NCBI GenBank assembly: GCA_030524055.1
Contig: JAUNHH010000002.1
Coordinates: forward strand, 125,186-189,185
From: Actinomycetaceae bacterium
Lineage (GTDB): Bacteria; Actinomycetota; Actinomycetes; Actinomycetales; Actinomycetaceae
DNA: 64,000 bases
Direction of reading: 5' to 3'
Shown here: positions 18,363 to 27,955 of the stretch, in pieces
Numbering within the stretch: position 1 is the first letter of the stretch
Layout of the letters: each line of letters opens with the position of its first letter
Notes under the pieces: model-generated
Database searches by the model: none
Told to the model about the DNA's origin: nothing
What the model saw: only the letters and a program-made list of their open reading frames with translations
Translations under genes and position numbers: made by a program

Positions 18363-18371
18363 GAGATAGCA
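18363..18371 (-). promoter_or_regulatory. Extended -10 TGCTATCTC before paralogue 1
   Basis: On the minus strand TGCTATCTC is followed by TTAGGT and ATG. The same box and spacing precede paralogues 2 (19969-19977) and 3 (21475-21483, TGCTATCTA). Each copy therefore seems to have been duplicated with its own leaderless promoter. Confidence 0.5.
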
Positions 18372-18434
18372 CGTCCTAACAGGGTAACGCCGGTATTAGA
18401 CGTCGCAAAGTTGAGACAGAATAAAAGGAATGGC

Positions 18435-18471
18435 CCCCGCCCTCGTCAATGAAAATGAGCGAGGGCGGGGC
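18435..18471 (-). terminator. Terminator hairpin of facing words after paralogue 2
   Basis: CCCCGCCCTCGT (18435-18446) faces CGAGGGCGGGGC (18460-18471). The stem has 11 bp around an AT-rich loop. It lies downstream of paralogue 2 and upstream of paralogue 1. Confidence 0.7.
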
Positions 18472-18537
18472 ACACCTTTCTTACGGGCAGCGTGGAAAGT
18501 GCAGCAAGACGCTTTGCTGCTGTGCTACTCACGTTTT

Positions 18538-19962
18538 TCAGTCCAGGTCTGACTCGGGTGGTTCTAGCGTAAAGATCTTCTCGTAAAGAGGGCGGAGTTC
18601 CTCAGGAGCAGAGGCCAGGGTTTCTTTGCCACCGTTCACTCCGTCGCGACCCCATAGGGTGTAACGCACCTCTGAAAGGTAGTAGTCGTCAATCTCAAGG
18701 TGTGTATCTGAATCCGCGTCCGTGTCGCCATAATCGCCTAACTGGGCAGCGAGTTCGATGACTTTCGGGTCAACTCCTTCTTGGGGGCAACCAAGGAAGG
18801 TGAGCAGTATTTTTAAGGCCTCCTCATTAGCGACAATCCTGGGGAGACGCTCATCGGGTTCAATTTCCTGGCAGTTGTCAATAGCGATACACAGTGCTGC
18901 AAGTGATTCTGGTGTTGGACCGTATTTCAGTAGGTACTCCTTAACGAAGAAAACATGGAGCTCTTGGTGTTCACCATCAACAGCGTGGAGATAATCGATA
19001 AGGGTCGGCGAATACTTCTGATCGGCCCAGGCGAGAGCAAATACTGCAAATGTGCCGGGCAAGGCGCAATATTCCGCGTCACAAGCAGGGTCGGTGTACC
19101 ACTCGAATTCCTTGATTGCCGCATGGGCATAACTTTCTATTAGCGGGTGCAATTCCGGATACTCTGCGGCAGTAGCGAAAAGACGGTGAACGGCAATATC
19201 GGGCAAATCCTCAATAGGCAATAGTGCATCACCCGGGCCTTGATATTGAATCCAGTAACTGTGGGGGAAATCGGTGGTGGAAAGAAGGAGGGTAATGTGG
19301 CGAATGGCGTCAGCGTAGGCGTTCGCGGATTCCTCTGTGATCTCCACGGTGATAATGGCGGTGATGTCACTAGCGGTGACGGTGACCCCTTTATAGGTGG
19401 CGGACACAAGTTCCGCAGGGAGGTCGCCGCTGCCATTTTTCCTGTAGTGTTCGGGCAGGTCAGAACCTAGTTGTTCGAGTATGTCGAAGATTTGGGAAGT
19501 TAAGCCGGAATACTGTGGTCCCCATTTATTATCAGCAATCGCAATGCGGCAGGCAAAATCAAAAAGAGCAGGCGGAATATCCTGTGTATTGAATTCTGGG
19601 TTAAGAATCCACCGTCGCCGTCTTTCGTCCTCGATCATCCAGCTATCACGGAGATTCTTTTCCACCCATTCTTCTAGGGTGCGGTAGAGCTTATCCCAGC
19701 TGAACATAGTAATCAGTCGGGTAACGAAATCCCATTCTTTATCAGCATCAAAAGAAATAGCAGGCCGCCGAGACAGCTCAAATTCAAGAAGGGCAGTTGG
19801 ATTAATAATGTGCCCGTCAAAAGCAACAGTCTGCCAAAAGCTGCTGAGGTCTTTTCTTTCTGCGGTGCCATTATTTACGGCCTCGATTGCCGCCTCGAAA
19901 ATCTTTGCGATCTCTTCGCTTTCCTGAGCGTGCCGCAACTGCAGGGTATCGTCGGTGTTCAT
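18538..19962 (-). CDS. Unrecognised ~460-aa protein, paralogue 2 of 3
   Basis: A 474-aa acidic protein, family not recognised. It is collinear with its neighbours over the whole length: FDADKEWDFVTRL, IPPALFDFACRIAIAD, LLSTTDFPHSYWIQYQG, PGTFAVFALAWADQKYSPT, LLKYGPTPESLAALCIA. It has a slightly longer acidic C-terminal insertion (DTDADSDTHLEID). No catalytic motif is apparent; the composition suggests a helical cytoplasmic scaffold. It has the conserved upstream TGCTATCTC-TTAGGT-ATG and its own terminator, so it is probably an independent transcript and not part of one operon. Confidence 0.75.
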   Translation of the reverse strand: MNTDDTLQLRHAQESEEIAKIFEAAIEAVNNGTAERKDLSSFWQTVAFDGHIINPTALLEFELSRRPAISFDADKEWDFVTRLITMFSWDKLYRTLEEWVEKNLRDSWMIEDERRRRWILNPEFNTQDIPPALFDFACRIAIADNKWGPQYSGLTSQIFDILEQLGSDLPEHYRKNGSGDLPAELVSATYKGVTVTASDITAIITVEITEESANAYADAIRHITLLLSTTDFPHSYWIQYQGPGDALLPIEDLPDIAVHRLFATAAEYPELHPLIESYAHAAIKEFEWYTDPACDAEYCALPGTFAVFALAWADQKYSPTLIDYLHAVDGEHQELHVFFVKEYLLKYGPTPESLAALCIAIDNCQEIEPDERLPRIVANEEALKILLTFLGCPQEGVDPKVIELAAQLGDYGDTDADSDTHLEIDDYYLSEVRYTLWGRDGVNGGKETLASAPEELRPLYEKIFTLEPPESDLD

Positions 19963-20038
19963 ACCTAAGAGATAGCATGTTGGAACAGGGCAGTACTGGG
20001 ACTTGATGTCGCAAATTCGATACGGGATAAAGAGTGTG

Positions 20039-20073
20039 CCCCGCCCTCGTCAATGAAATAAACGAGGGCGGGG
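20039..20073 (-). terminator. Terminator hairpin of facing words after paralogue 3
   Basis: CCCCGCCCTCGT (20039-20050) and ACGAGGGCGGGG (20062-20073) form a perfect 12-bp stem around the loop CAATGAAATAA, 10 bases after the paralogue 3 stop. Confidence 0.8.
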
Positions 20074-20082
20074 CATACCCTG

Positions 20083-21468
20083 TCAGACCAGGTGAGGGCG
20101 CAGTGGCTCCAAGGTGAAGATCTTCTCGTAGAGGGGACGGAGTTCTTCTGGAGCTGAGGCCAGGGTTTCTTTGCCGCCAGATTCTTCGTCCCTGTCCCAT
20201 AGGGCATAGCGGACCCGGGAAATATAGTCCTCGTCGATCTCTCCAAGACTCGCTCGTAGAGCAGCAACCCGAGGATCAACACCCTCCTGAGGGGAACCGA
20301 GAAGAGCAAGCAAAGTCTTCAGTGCCTGCTCATTTGCCACGAGGGCGGGGAAACGCTCATCATGGCCAAAATCTTGGCAATTGACGCTGGCGATACACAA
20401 AGCAGCAAGTGATTCTGGCGTCGGACCGTATTTCAGCAGGTAATCGCGAACGAAGTAAATGTGGAGTTCCTGGTGTCCTCCATCGACCTGGGTGAGGTAA
20501 TGAAGAAGGGTAGGGGAGTATTTCTGGTTAGCCCAAGCGGTGGCAAAAGCAGCAAATGTTCCCGGTGCTGCGCAGTATTCCTCATCGAGATCAGGGTCGG
20601 TATACCAATGGTGTTCAGTCAGTCCAGCCTGCACATACTCCGCAATGAGAGGGAGCAGCTGGGGAAAGGTCGCTGCGCTAGCAAAAAAGCGATGAACATC
20701 AGCAGCAGGGAGTTCCTCAATAGGTAATAGTTCCTCGCCGGGGCCCTGATATTGAATCCAATAACTGCGGGGGAAATCAGTAGTGGAAAGAAGACGAATA
20801 ATGTGTTCAAGTGCGGCCTTATAGGAATCCGCAGTGTGCTCAGTGATGTTCACGGAAATAATGGCTGTGACGTCATTTGCTGAAATACGGGCGCCATCAT
20901 AGCTTGCCGAGACAAGGTCCGCAGGAAGATCGCCACTGCCGTCTTTCTTCAGCTTTTCGGGTAGGTCGGAGCCCAGTTTTTCAAGGAGGGAGAAAATTTC
21001 TTCGGTAGTGATTGATGAATAACTCGCGCCCCATTTCATATTCGCCACAGCAATACGGCAAGCAAAATCGAAGAGAGCTGGTGGAATATCCTGGGTATTG
21101 AGTTCCGGGTTAAGAATCCGCCTTCCTGTTCTTTCATCCTTAATCATCCAGCTATCGCGGAGATTCTTCTCTACCCACTGTCTTAGGGTGCCGGAGAAGG
21201 TGGCCCACTTAAACAGAGACACCAGTCGGATAACAAAATCCCATTCTTTATCGGCATCAAAAGAAGGAGCAGGCTGCTCATGTAGTTTGAATTCCAGCAG
21301 GGAGTCCGCCTCAATGTAGTGGCTGTCGAGGATGATGACGCTGCGGTAGTTGAGTGTTTTCGCTTTGGCGACGCCACTAGTCACTGCATCGATGGCGCTA
21401 CGGAAGATGACTGCAACCTCTTCATTTTCCTGCGCGTCGCTCAGGTATAGGATGTTGTTGGTACTCAT
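20083..21468 (-). CDS. Unrecognised ~460-aa protein, paralogue 3 of 3
   Basis: A 461-aa protein from ATG 21468 (the frame is open six codons further up, but alignment with paralogues 1 and 2 and the TGCTATCT box favour 21468). Shared blocks: FDADKEWDFVIRLV, LFDFACRIAVAN, LLSTTDFPRSYWIQYQG, GTFAAFATAWANQKYSPT, PTPESLAALCIA. An exact ACGAGGGCGGGG (20339-20350) encodes PALV at a place where the paralogues have different DNA. It is divergent from the SWIM gene with 126 bases between starts, so the two transcripts may share control. Confidence 0.75.
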   Translation of the reverse strand: MSTNNILYLSDAQENEEVAVIFRSAIDAVTSGVAKAKTLNYRSVIILDSHYIEADSLLEFKLHEQPAPSFDADKEWDFVIRLVSLFKWATFSGTLRQWVEKNLRDSWMIKDERTGRRILNPELNTQDIPPALFDFACRIAVANMKWGASYSSITTEEIFSLLEKLGSDLPEKLKKDGSGDLPADLVSASYDGARISANDVTAIISVNITEHTADSYKAALEHIIRLLSTTDFPRSYWIQYQGPGEELLPIEELPAADVHRFFASAATFPQLLPLIAEYVQAGLTEHHWYTDPDLDEEYCAAPGTFAAFATAWANQKYSPTLLHYLTQVDGGHQELHIYFVRDYLLKYGPTPESLAALCIASVNCQDFGHDERFPALVANEQALKTLLALLGSPQEGVDPRVAALRASLGEIDEDYISRVRYALWDRDEESGGKETLASAPEELRPLYEKIFTLEPLRPHLV

Positions 21469-21582
21469 CCTCAATAGATAGCACACCGTATATTGTGTCG
21501 CCGACCCTCACCGTCGCAGACTTGATACAGGCAAAATACCTGCCTGTCCCGAATTGCGACCGCAGATGTGGGTGGGCTCGTC

Positions 21583-21588
21583 TACTCT
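21583..21588 (+). promoter_or_regulatory. -10 box TACTCT, 6 nt before the SWIM gene
   Basis: TACTCT, six bases, then ATG 21595, with no Shine-Dalgarno. It lies in the 126-base divergent region that also carries the paralogue 3 promoter on the other strand. Confidence 0.4.
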
Positions 21589-21594
21589 CAATCC

Positions 21595-22956
21595 ATGCGG
21601 ACTTTTCACGGAACTTCCCTGCTGGACGACGCCAAGCTCGCCCTGGAGCTTGCCCCTGCATTAACGCCAGAAGGCCTGGAAGAACGGCCTGAATTTTTCG
21701 CGGGCTTTTCCGCTCAGCCCGCTATCTTGGCTAAAGGGCTGCTCGCTGTGGCTGATGTTGCCCAAACGCGCTATTTCCAGCCAATGCCAGTGAGTGTGCG
21801 CGATCCTATTTGCACTGCCAATGGTGACCGGCTCCGATTTGAAGCCTATTCGGCATGTAATACGGTGGCTGTACGATTGGATTTATTAGCTGGTGCTTTT
21901 GATGGCGGCGATATTCGCCATGGCACAACCAATGTGGATATTAATCCTCCGCTGCGTGATGCTTTAACACGGATGACTCCCGCAGACCTCCTGCACCTTC
22001 AGGTAGGCGCCGACGAATTACGTTTATCCACCTTGGAAGACACCCATGTTGAGCGGAAAGTAGAATTACCAGAGCGTTGGCTTAAGGCTTTAGGATCCGA
22101 ACAAGAACTCACCCACGGGCTTGAACTCATTGGCGAGGCCTCCGCAGTACACACCCGCCAATTCCTTGCCTCTCTTCCCGCAGGAAATAGCCGTAAAGGT
22201 CAATGGGCAATTAGCCGTTTGGGAGTGAAAAATGCGCTTCGCCCGGGTAAAGGCAGTGTCTACGCTGAAGGAGTTCACCGCTTGCGGGCCGCGCGGCGTT
22301 TAGCGCCGCACATTACCGGAATGCGAGTGTATGGGCAGCCAGGAGCAGATAAATGCGCCTCCGTATGGGAGTTTTCCCTCCCTCACGGCCGCATTAGTTT
22401 CACCTTGACACCAGAGCACTATCGAGGCTTTTCTGGCGAGGGCGCATTATTGCGGAAACTCGCCTCCTCAACTGCCCTTAATGATGGGGCCAGCGTGGCA
22501 ATGTGCTTAACATTTGAACCACGTATTAATGTCGAAGAAATCGCCCGCACAACAGGGCTGAACGTACAACGCGTTGGCGAAGGACTCGCAGTTTTAGCCT
22601 CTGATGGTCGAGTTGGCTTTGACCTTTTTGAAGGCGCCTATTTCCACCGTGAATTGCCCAGCGATGCGGCGCGCATTGAAAAAACAAATCCTCGCCTGAA
22701 AAATGCCCGGCGCCTTATTGAACAAGGCGCGGTCCGCCCATTTGATGGTCACCCGGGAGTATTCCGCGTCCAAGGCGAATCCAATGACTATATTGTGCGC
22801 ACTAATCCCTCTAGTTGCACCTGCCCATGGTGGCGTGAGCACCAGGGATCGCGGGGAGTCTGCAAACACGTATTGGCAGTGGAGATTCTGACCAGTAGTG
22901 AATCGCAGAGCGATCCCGGCCTCGTTGATTCTGAAACGACGGATACGGGAAACTAA
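21595..22956 (+). CDS. SWIM zinc-finger domain protein
   Basis: A 453-aa predicted cytoplasmic protein. A SWIM zinc finger of the form C-x-C-x12-C-x-H lies near the C-terminus: Cys408, Cys410, Cys423 and His425, in SCTCPWWREHQ and GVCKHVLAVE. SWIM domains bind DNA or protein. The preceding ~380 residues are not recognised. In Streptomyces, SWIM proteins occur beside MoxR ATPase, VWA and DUF6493 genes, a set viewed as a possible conflict system; here only the SWIM and DUF6493-like parts are present. First gene of a six-gene operon, 12 bases before the next start. Confidence 0.85.
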   Translation: MRTFHGTSLLDDAKLALELAPALTPEGLEERPEFFAGFSAQPAILAKGLLAVADVAQTRYFQPMPVSVRDPICTANGDRLRFEAYSACNTVAVRLDLLAGAFDGGDIRHGTTNVDINPPLRDALTRMTPADLLHLQVGADELRLSTLEDTHVERKVELPERWLKALGSEQELTHGLELIGEASAVHTRQFLASLPAGNSRKGQWAISRLGVKNALRPGKGSVYAEGVHRLRAARRLAPHITGMRVYGQPGADKCASVWEFSLPHGRISFTLTPEHYRGFSGEGALLRKLASSTALNDGASVAMCLTFEPRINVEEIARTTGLNVQRVGEGLAVLASDGRVGFDLFEGAYFHRELPSDAARIEKTNPRLKNARRLIEQGAVRPFDGHPGVFRVQGESNDYIVRTNPSSCTCPWWREHQGSRGVCKHVLAVEILTSSESQSDPGLVDSETTDTGN

Positions 22957-22968
22957 AGGCGAAGCACT

Positions 22969-25353
22969 GTGGCAAAAAAGCATGAGGCGCCTGAAGCGAA
23001 AGAATTGCGCCGTTTCGTCATGGCGGTGCGAGACGTTGCCGAATTGCGAGTAACAATCCGGCGCCTTGATGTCGAAAAATACTCAGCATTGCGGGCGATT
23101 GCCCGTGAATGTGCTGAGGATGTGTGTTCGCGTCTTTTTAGTGCACAAATGCACGGGTCAGCGATGATAATGGCACTCGAATTTGATGTTGAACCTACCG
23201 TTGTTGCCGAATTATTCAGCGAGCCATCGGATCGAGGGTGGATCTATCGGGCCGGAGAATTCCCTCATCTGTTGCCAAGTTTGCTCGATAAAAACAGCGA
23301 GTGGGCTCGCCAATTTGTCGATAGCCTTATTGACCTCTGTTCTCCTTTGGGATTTGCCTGGGCCTCACTATTAATTGACCCATTAGTTGCTGCCCATAGT
23401 CTGCCATTGCCGCAGGCGCGCAATTATTGGCTGGACTGGGGACGCTATTGCGTACTACCTGGGGAAGGGCGCCGCTGGAGTGATGCTTTTGTCACCGCCT
23501 GCGGGTACGAAGGGGCACTCAGCTGGCGTTTAGGGCAAAAGAAAGAGCTTCTTCGACATATTCACGAGGGCGGAGCGTGCATTCGTGAAAGTGAAGGCCT
23601 GGATGAGAAAGCAATAGTGACAGCCCTTCTCGACATTATTGAACGTCAGGAAAGGAGTGTTGCTCAATCCAATGTTGCCTTATTTTTGGAGGGCCTCGGC
23701 CTCGGAAATGCATTATGGGAACAGCATGACCGCCTTTTCGCTGCTTTGCCAATGGCGCATAGCAGTGTCATTGCTTTTGCCTGCTCACAATTCTTGCCTC
23801 GGGACCTGAGTGAAGAGGAAATGACGCAGCTGAGTAATGAGGTCCTCACTCGAAAAGAAAAGGCGCCAAGAAAAATAGTATTGAAGGCATTGAGTGCGTA
23901 TTCGACTCCTGTGAATGGCATTATTGATGCCCTTGAGGCAGTTTCCCACGAAGCCGACACCACTATTGCCCGTGCCGCACAGACGATCCTTGATAAATGG
24001 GGTGCGGAGTCGCCGTTGACTGCTGAAACTATAGGTCTATGGAAGGAACCAGTGGGTGCGCCAGAGCCCCTGAAATGGGGGAATCTTATTCTTGATGACC
24101 CTGCACTAAAAGAACTTCTCACTGCGACCTCACCTGATATGCGAGAAACTGGAGAAGCTGAAGAGTATTTATGCGCGGCGCTGGTAGCAACTGCCTATGA
24201 ACGCGGACGCGAAGCGGTAATGGCTCAACTTGATGATGATGGCAGATGGGATGTATATGGGGTGATTAACGCCCTCGATGGTGGATATTGCTGGCCACGT
24301 TCACGTCCCACGGGGCGACTGGCGCAAAAATACGGTGCAGCAATTGCCACGCGCCTAGGCGAAATCCCCACTTTATTAGCGACGCCTACCCATCGTGACC
24401 GGCGCGTTGAATGGCCGGTATTTATCGAACGACTCGAAAAATATGCCGAGGCAGATATACGTGTTGAACCCAGCGATCTTCTTATTGCCTTAACGCGACT
24501 GCCTCGCGAAGAAATCCCTGTTGATTTGCCTGATCTTCCAGTAAGAATACGGGAATCAAAGATCACTGTTGGCAAAGCCTTGCGTCATTATCTGACCCAT
24601 CCTTGGGAATGTGATCTGCGTATTCTTCCCGAGCGCGAAAATGGTCAGTCCAACTATTATGCGGGCACAAATATTCGTCGTACACCCTCAGATATTCCCA
24701 CTATTGTTCGTCTTCTCCATTGCGGCACGGTGTGGGGATGTGAAAATGATGGTGGCGATGAAATTCCGGAAGCAGCACGGTTAATTCCCGCTTTTGCCTC
24801 CGATGCAGCACTATCTGGACTACGGGCGCTGGTCACCTATGGGGCGAACTGGGCGACATCGATGATCTGTGGCGTTTTGAGCTGTGCTCATCCGGTGACA
24901 CCCGTCGTGGCTTTAAGTGGACTAGCTCTAGCCGCATCTGTTAGTCCATCTGGACGCGAACGCGTGGCTGATGCCTTTATTACCGCCTGGGATGACGGGC
25001 GACTCACCAGTGACCATTTGGTGCAGGCATGGGGTCGGGAATGGGCGTCTCAACTTGAACTGTCGCCTGCCCGTCTAGTCGCAACCCTGACCGTCATTGC
25101 CGAGGGCGGGGGCTTGGCTTTGGTATGGCCGTTGATGGTGGCAATGGCTGAGGAGATGGCGTTGGAGTCTAAGCCTCTGGCGGCTACGGCGCGTGTGTTG
25201 GAAACACTCCTGCATTTCTTGCCTGAGGTGAAGGCAGTTGGAGTGAGTGTGGATTTGCCTGCTGTGAGTGCCTTGGCCCAAAGAAAAGGCAAAACAAAAG
25301 CAGTGACCGTTGCCCGGCTAATTCATGACCAGATAGGGGAGGCACATGAGTGA
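22969..25353 (+). CDS. Large helical-repeat protein, DUF6493-like, tandem copy 1
   Basis: A 794-aa protein without signal peptide or membrane helix, rich in Leu/Ala/Glu as in HEAT-like repeats. It shares with four following genes a GLWKEP segment, RLGEIPTLLATPT, WDDGRLTSDHLVQAW and the C-terminus AEGGGLALVWPLMVAMAEEM, then FLPEVKAVGV and ending QRKGKTKAVTVARL. The N-terminus is the most diverged and lacks the LSAEERK helix of the others. DUF6493 is my best family guess from architecture and the SWIM neighbour. It carries the window-wide word twice (23574, 25100). Start is GTG 22969; the end overlaps copy 2 by 8 bases. Confidence 0.65.
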   Translation: MAKKHEAPEAKELRRFVMAVRDVAELRVTIRRLDVEKYSALRAIARECAEDVCSRLFSAQMHGSAMIMALEFDVEPTVVAELFSEPSDRGWIYRAGEFPHLLPSLLDKNSEWARQFVDSLIDLCSPLGFAWASLLIDPLVAAHSLPLPQARNYWLDWGRYCVLPGEGRRWSDAFVTACGYEGALSWRLGQKKELLRHIHEGGACIRESEGLDEKAIVTALLDIIERQERSVAQSNVALFLEGLGLGNALWEQHDRLFAALPMAHSSVIAFACSQFLPRDLSEEEMTQLSNEVLTRKEKAPRKIVLKALSAYSTPVNGIIDALEAVSHEADTTIARAAQTILDKWGAESPLTAETIGLWKEPVGAPEPLKWGNLILDDPALKELLTATSPDMRETGEAEEYLCAALVATAYERGREAVMAQLDDDGRWDVYGVINALDGGYCWPRSRPTGRLAQKYGAAIATRLGEIPTLLATPTHRDRRVEWPVFIERLEKYAEADIRVEPSDLLIALTRLPREEIPVDLPDLPVRIRESKITVGKALRHYLTHPWECDLRILPERENGQSNYYAGTNIRRTPSDIPTIVRLLHCGTVWGCENDGGDEIPEAARLIPAFASDAALSGLRALVTYGANWATSMICGVLSCAHPVTPVVALSGLALAASVSPSGRERVADAFITAWDDGRLTSDHLVQAWGREWASQLELSPARLVATLTVIAEGGGLALVWPLMVAMAEEMALESKPLAATARVLETLLHFLPEVKAVGVSVDLPAVSALAQRKGKTKAVTVARLIHDQIGEAHE

Positions 25354-27955
25354 AAAGGTAGATATTACGGGCACCATTATGGGATTGCCCCATGTGAAAA
25401 AGGTGCTCGACCATATTTACTCCCTTTCTGCTGAGGAAAGGAAAATATGGACTCAAGAATGTGTCACGTCGCTGAAAAAATGGGCGGCAATGCTCGGCGG
25501 GGATTTTTCGCATGAGATCCAAGAGGGTGGATGGCTGGACTATGCCCAGCGGGATCCGCACGAACAATGGAAACGGTCAAAGGCAGCGGTCAAATTGCTT
25601 TTTGCTGCGGTGGCATTGGATACCACTGCCCGGCAGGTTCTTCCCTTGTGGCGCGCAGGCCAAAATTCAGTGAAGTTTGACCGACAACTGCTGCGCCTAT
25701 GGATTGAGGCCATGCTGGTACGTGGGGATGAATGGGTGACCACATTCGTCCAGCTCCTCCTCAAAGGGCCGCGTCGTGAATTGCGAGGTGCACATCTCCT
25801 TCTTGTTCCCCTCATGGAACACATTGATATTCCCGTCCCAGAACAAGCGGAATACCTTCGAGGATGGGCCATAGGGAATCTCTACGACTACCCAGAGTCA
25901 TCTCAGAATCTTGCTAACCCAAAGCGTAAATGGGAAGAGCACTTTATAGCCGCATGTGCAATAGCGGATGCTTTAGCCCGTGAAACTATCGACCAGGAAC
26001 GCCTGGAAAAAGAATATGCCTCCGCCCTCGCCGAATATCGGGAAAATAATACGCTCAATGACGAGGCCCTCTTTTCTGCGCTTCTACAGGTAATTGCTCG
26101 CGGAGAGCGGGTCAGCGCCCAAAGGAATGCACTGATCTGGATGGGGGCATTAGGCGTGCTGGACGCCGTCAATACTCATCGCAGTGAAGTGATTGCTGCA
26201 CTCCCCTTAGCCGAGCCCTCCACATTAAAGAAACTCACCACCCTATTGCTGAGTAAAGAAAGCTCCGAGGAGGAACTTTACGCTATTGCTGGCATAGTAT
26301 TAGCAGCCAAAGAAAAAGGCATAAAAACGACGATGCTTCGCGCATTAAATGCCGCTTCAACGCCACCACAAGACATTATTGACGCCGTTAATGCCATTGC
26401 CGAAAGTAGCGATGTTACTAACGCTCAGCGTGCAGCTGCCCTGCTCGACAAGTGGAATATCAAGGCTGATGAACCGACCCCCATCCTGGGCCTGTGGAAT
26501 GAACCTTCCGGTGGCGACATGTCACCATTTATTGACGAGAATACGCTGATTATCAGCGAGAACGAACTCGCACTTCGGCTTGTTGAGATAGCCGACGAGC
26601 AGGCTTTCTCAGGCAACCTAGAGATCTTTCTTGCTCAGCTTGTTGCCACTATCCACCGCAATGGAACGCAGGTCTTGACGAATGCGATTGCACATAACGT
26701 CGTCCAGGAGAAAAAATCAGAATGGAGTGCGATACCAGTACTCCTCACGCGATTACTCGCCGCTGTAGTTCGGGGTGACATTACCCCTGGTCAAGTCCCG
26801 CCTCCAGCAGGGCTGACAAGTGGCTCCCTTCTCTATCTTTCCGCCTGGAGAGTGCGTGATATCTTTTATCGCCTGGGGGAAATTCCCTGTTTACTGTCTA
26901 CACCATCGGTGGCGCCGTTTAGGGTCACCTGGGAGGATTTTATTCGCCGAGCGGAGCGGTATCGCGATGCGGGTGTGGAAATAGAACCCACTGATCTTGC
27001 GGTGGCATTAGGGCGAATGGAAAGAAATGCATCCGCTGATTGTTCTGGAATGGATCTGCCTATTCGAGGATCCATTTTCAGCGTGAAGGATGTTCTAGAA
27101 ATTTGGCGCGATCATCCACCGGCAGAACCTGAAATACGGGCATACTCGGAAAAGGATCAGACTGTCTGGCGCAACGTCTTAGAGGTGACGGGTGACCAAC
27201 CCTATTGGCATGAGCTGATCGGAATTGAGTCGCCATGGACGCATCCTTATTCTGTTTCCACGAATTGGTCGGGACTTGGTATACATGAAGTCAGTGGGCT
27301 GTGGAAGCATGATGATTGCCGTATTAGTGTTTGGGACGAGTGCGCCGCAATTTCATTGATGCCGCAATATCCGGCACGGGCAGGATTGTTTCCCCTCATG
27401 CACATCGTGGACTGGGTGGGAAGTGCAGCAAGTGCTGACGCTATTAATGCCTATATTTCCACCGCCCATCGATGCGGCGATTTAGGAATTATTGCCCTCT
27501 TTTCCTGGGTTTGCGGAGTCTCCACTCGGCAAAGGGATGAAATAGCGGGTGCATTATTAACTGCCTGGGATCAAGGGCGTACTACTGCCGAGGAACTCCT
27601 TCATGGTTGGACTTCCCCCGCGTGGACCGTGATTTACGAGGAAGAGCAACTGCCAGACTATAAGAGTCGCAATAAGGTCTTCTCTTTCCTTATTTCTATA
27701 GCCGAGGGCGGCGGTCTGGCTTTGGTATGGCCACTCATGGTGGCTATGGCTGAAGAAATGGCAGGAGAAGAAAAAGTGCCTACCACAATGGCGAGTGTTC
27801 TCGAACAGATACTGCGTTTCTTGCCTGAAGTGCGGGCGGCAGGCGTCAGCACTGATATGCCAAATATTTCTGCCCTTGCCAATCGAAAAGGTAAAAGCAA
27901 GGCAATCACAACTGCCCGACTTATTGCTGCAGAATTGGAGGGAAATAATGAGTGA
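25346..27955 (+). CDS. Large helical-repeat protein, DUF6493-like, tandem copy 2
   Basis: An 869-aa protein collinear with copies 3 and 5. The N-terminus has the pattern VLDHIYSLSAEERKIW. The centre has GLWNEP, FYRLGEIPCLLSTPS and WHELIGIESPWTHPYS, and the end has AEGGGLALVWPLMVAMAEEM and ALANRKGKSKAITTARL. There is no catalytic motif. Start ATG 25346 lies inside the end of copy 1 (ATGAGTGA), so translation is coupled. Probably a cytoplasmic scaffold or binding protein; function unknown. Confidence 0.65.
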   Translation: MSEKVDITGTIMGLPHVKKVLDHIYSLSAEERKIWTQECVTSLKKWAAMLGGDFSHEIQEGGWLDYAQRDPHEQWKRSKAAVKLLFAAVALDTTARQVLPLWRAGQNSVKFDRQLLRLWIEAMLVRGDEWVTTFVQLLLKGPRRELRGAHLLLVPLMEHIDIPVPEQAEYLRGWAIGNLYDYPESSQNLANPKRKWEEHFIAACAIADALARETIDQERLEKEYASALAEYRENNTLNDEALFSALLQVIARGERVSAQRNALIWMGALGVLDAVNTHRSEVIAALPLAEPSTLKKLTTLLLSKESSEEELYAIAGIVLAAKEKGIKTTMLRALNAASTPPQDIIDAVNAIAESSDVTNAQRAAALLDKWNIKADEPTPILGLWNEPSGGDMSPFIDENTLIISENELALRLVEIADEQAFSGNLEIFLAQLVATIHRNGTQVLTNAIAHNVVQEKKSEWSAIPVLLTRLLAAVVRGDITPGQVPPPAGLTSGSLLYLSAWRVRDIFYRLGEIPCLLSTPSVAPFRVTWEDFIRRAERYRDAGVEIEPTDLAVALGRMERNASADCSGMDLPIRGSIFSVKDVLEIWRDHPPAEPEIRAYSEKDQTVWRNVLEVTGDQPYWHELIGIESPWTHPYSVSTNWSGLGIHEVSGLWKHDDCRISVWDECAAISLMPQYPARAGLFPLMHIVDWVGSAASADAINAYISTAHRCGDLGIIALFSWVCGVSTRQRDEIAGALLTAWDQGRTTAEELLHGWTSPAWTVIYEEEQLPDYKSRNKVFSFLISIAEGGGLALVWPLMVAMAEEMAGEEKVPTTMASVLEQILRFLPEVRAAGVSTDMPNISALANRKGKSKAITTARLIAAELEGNNE

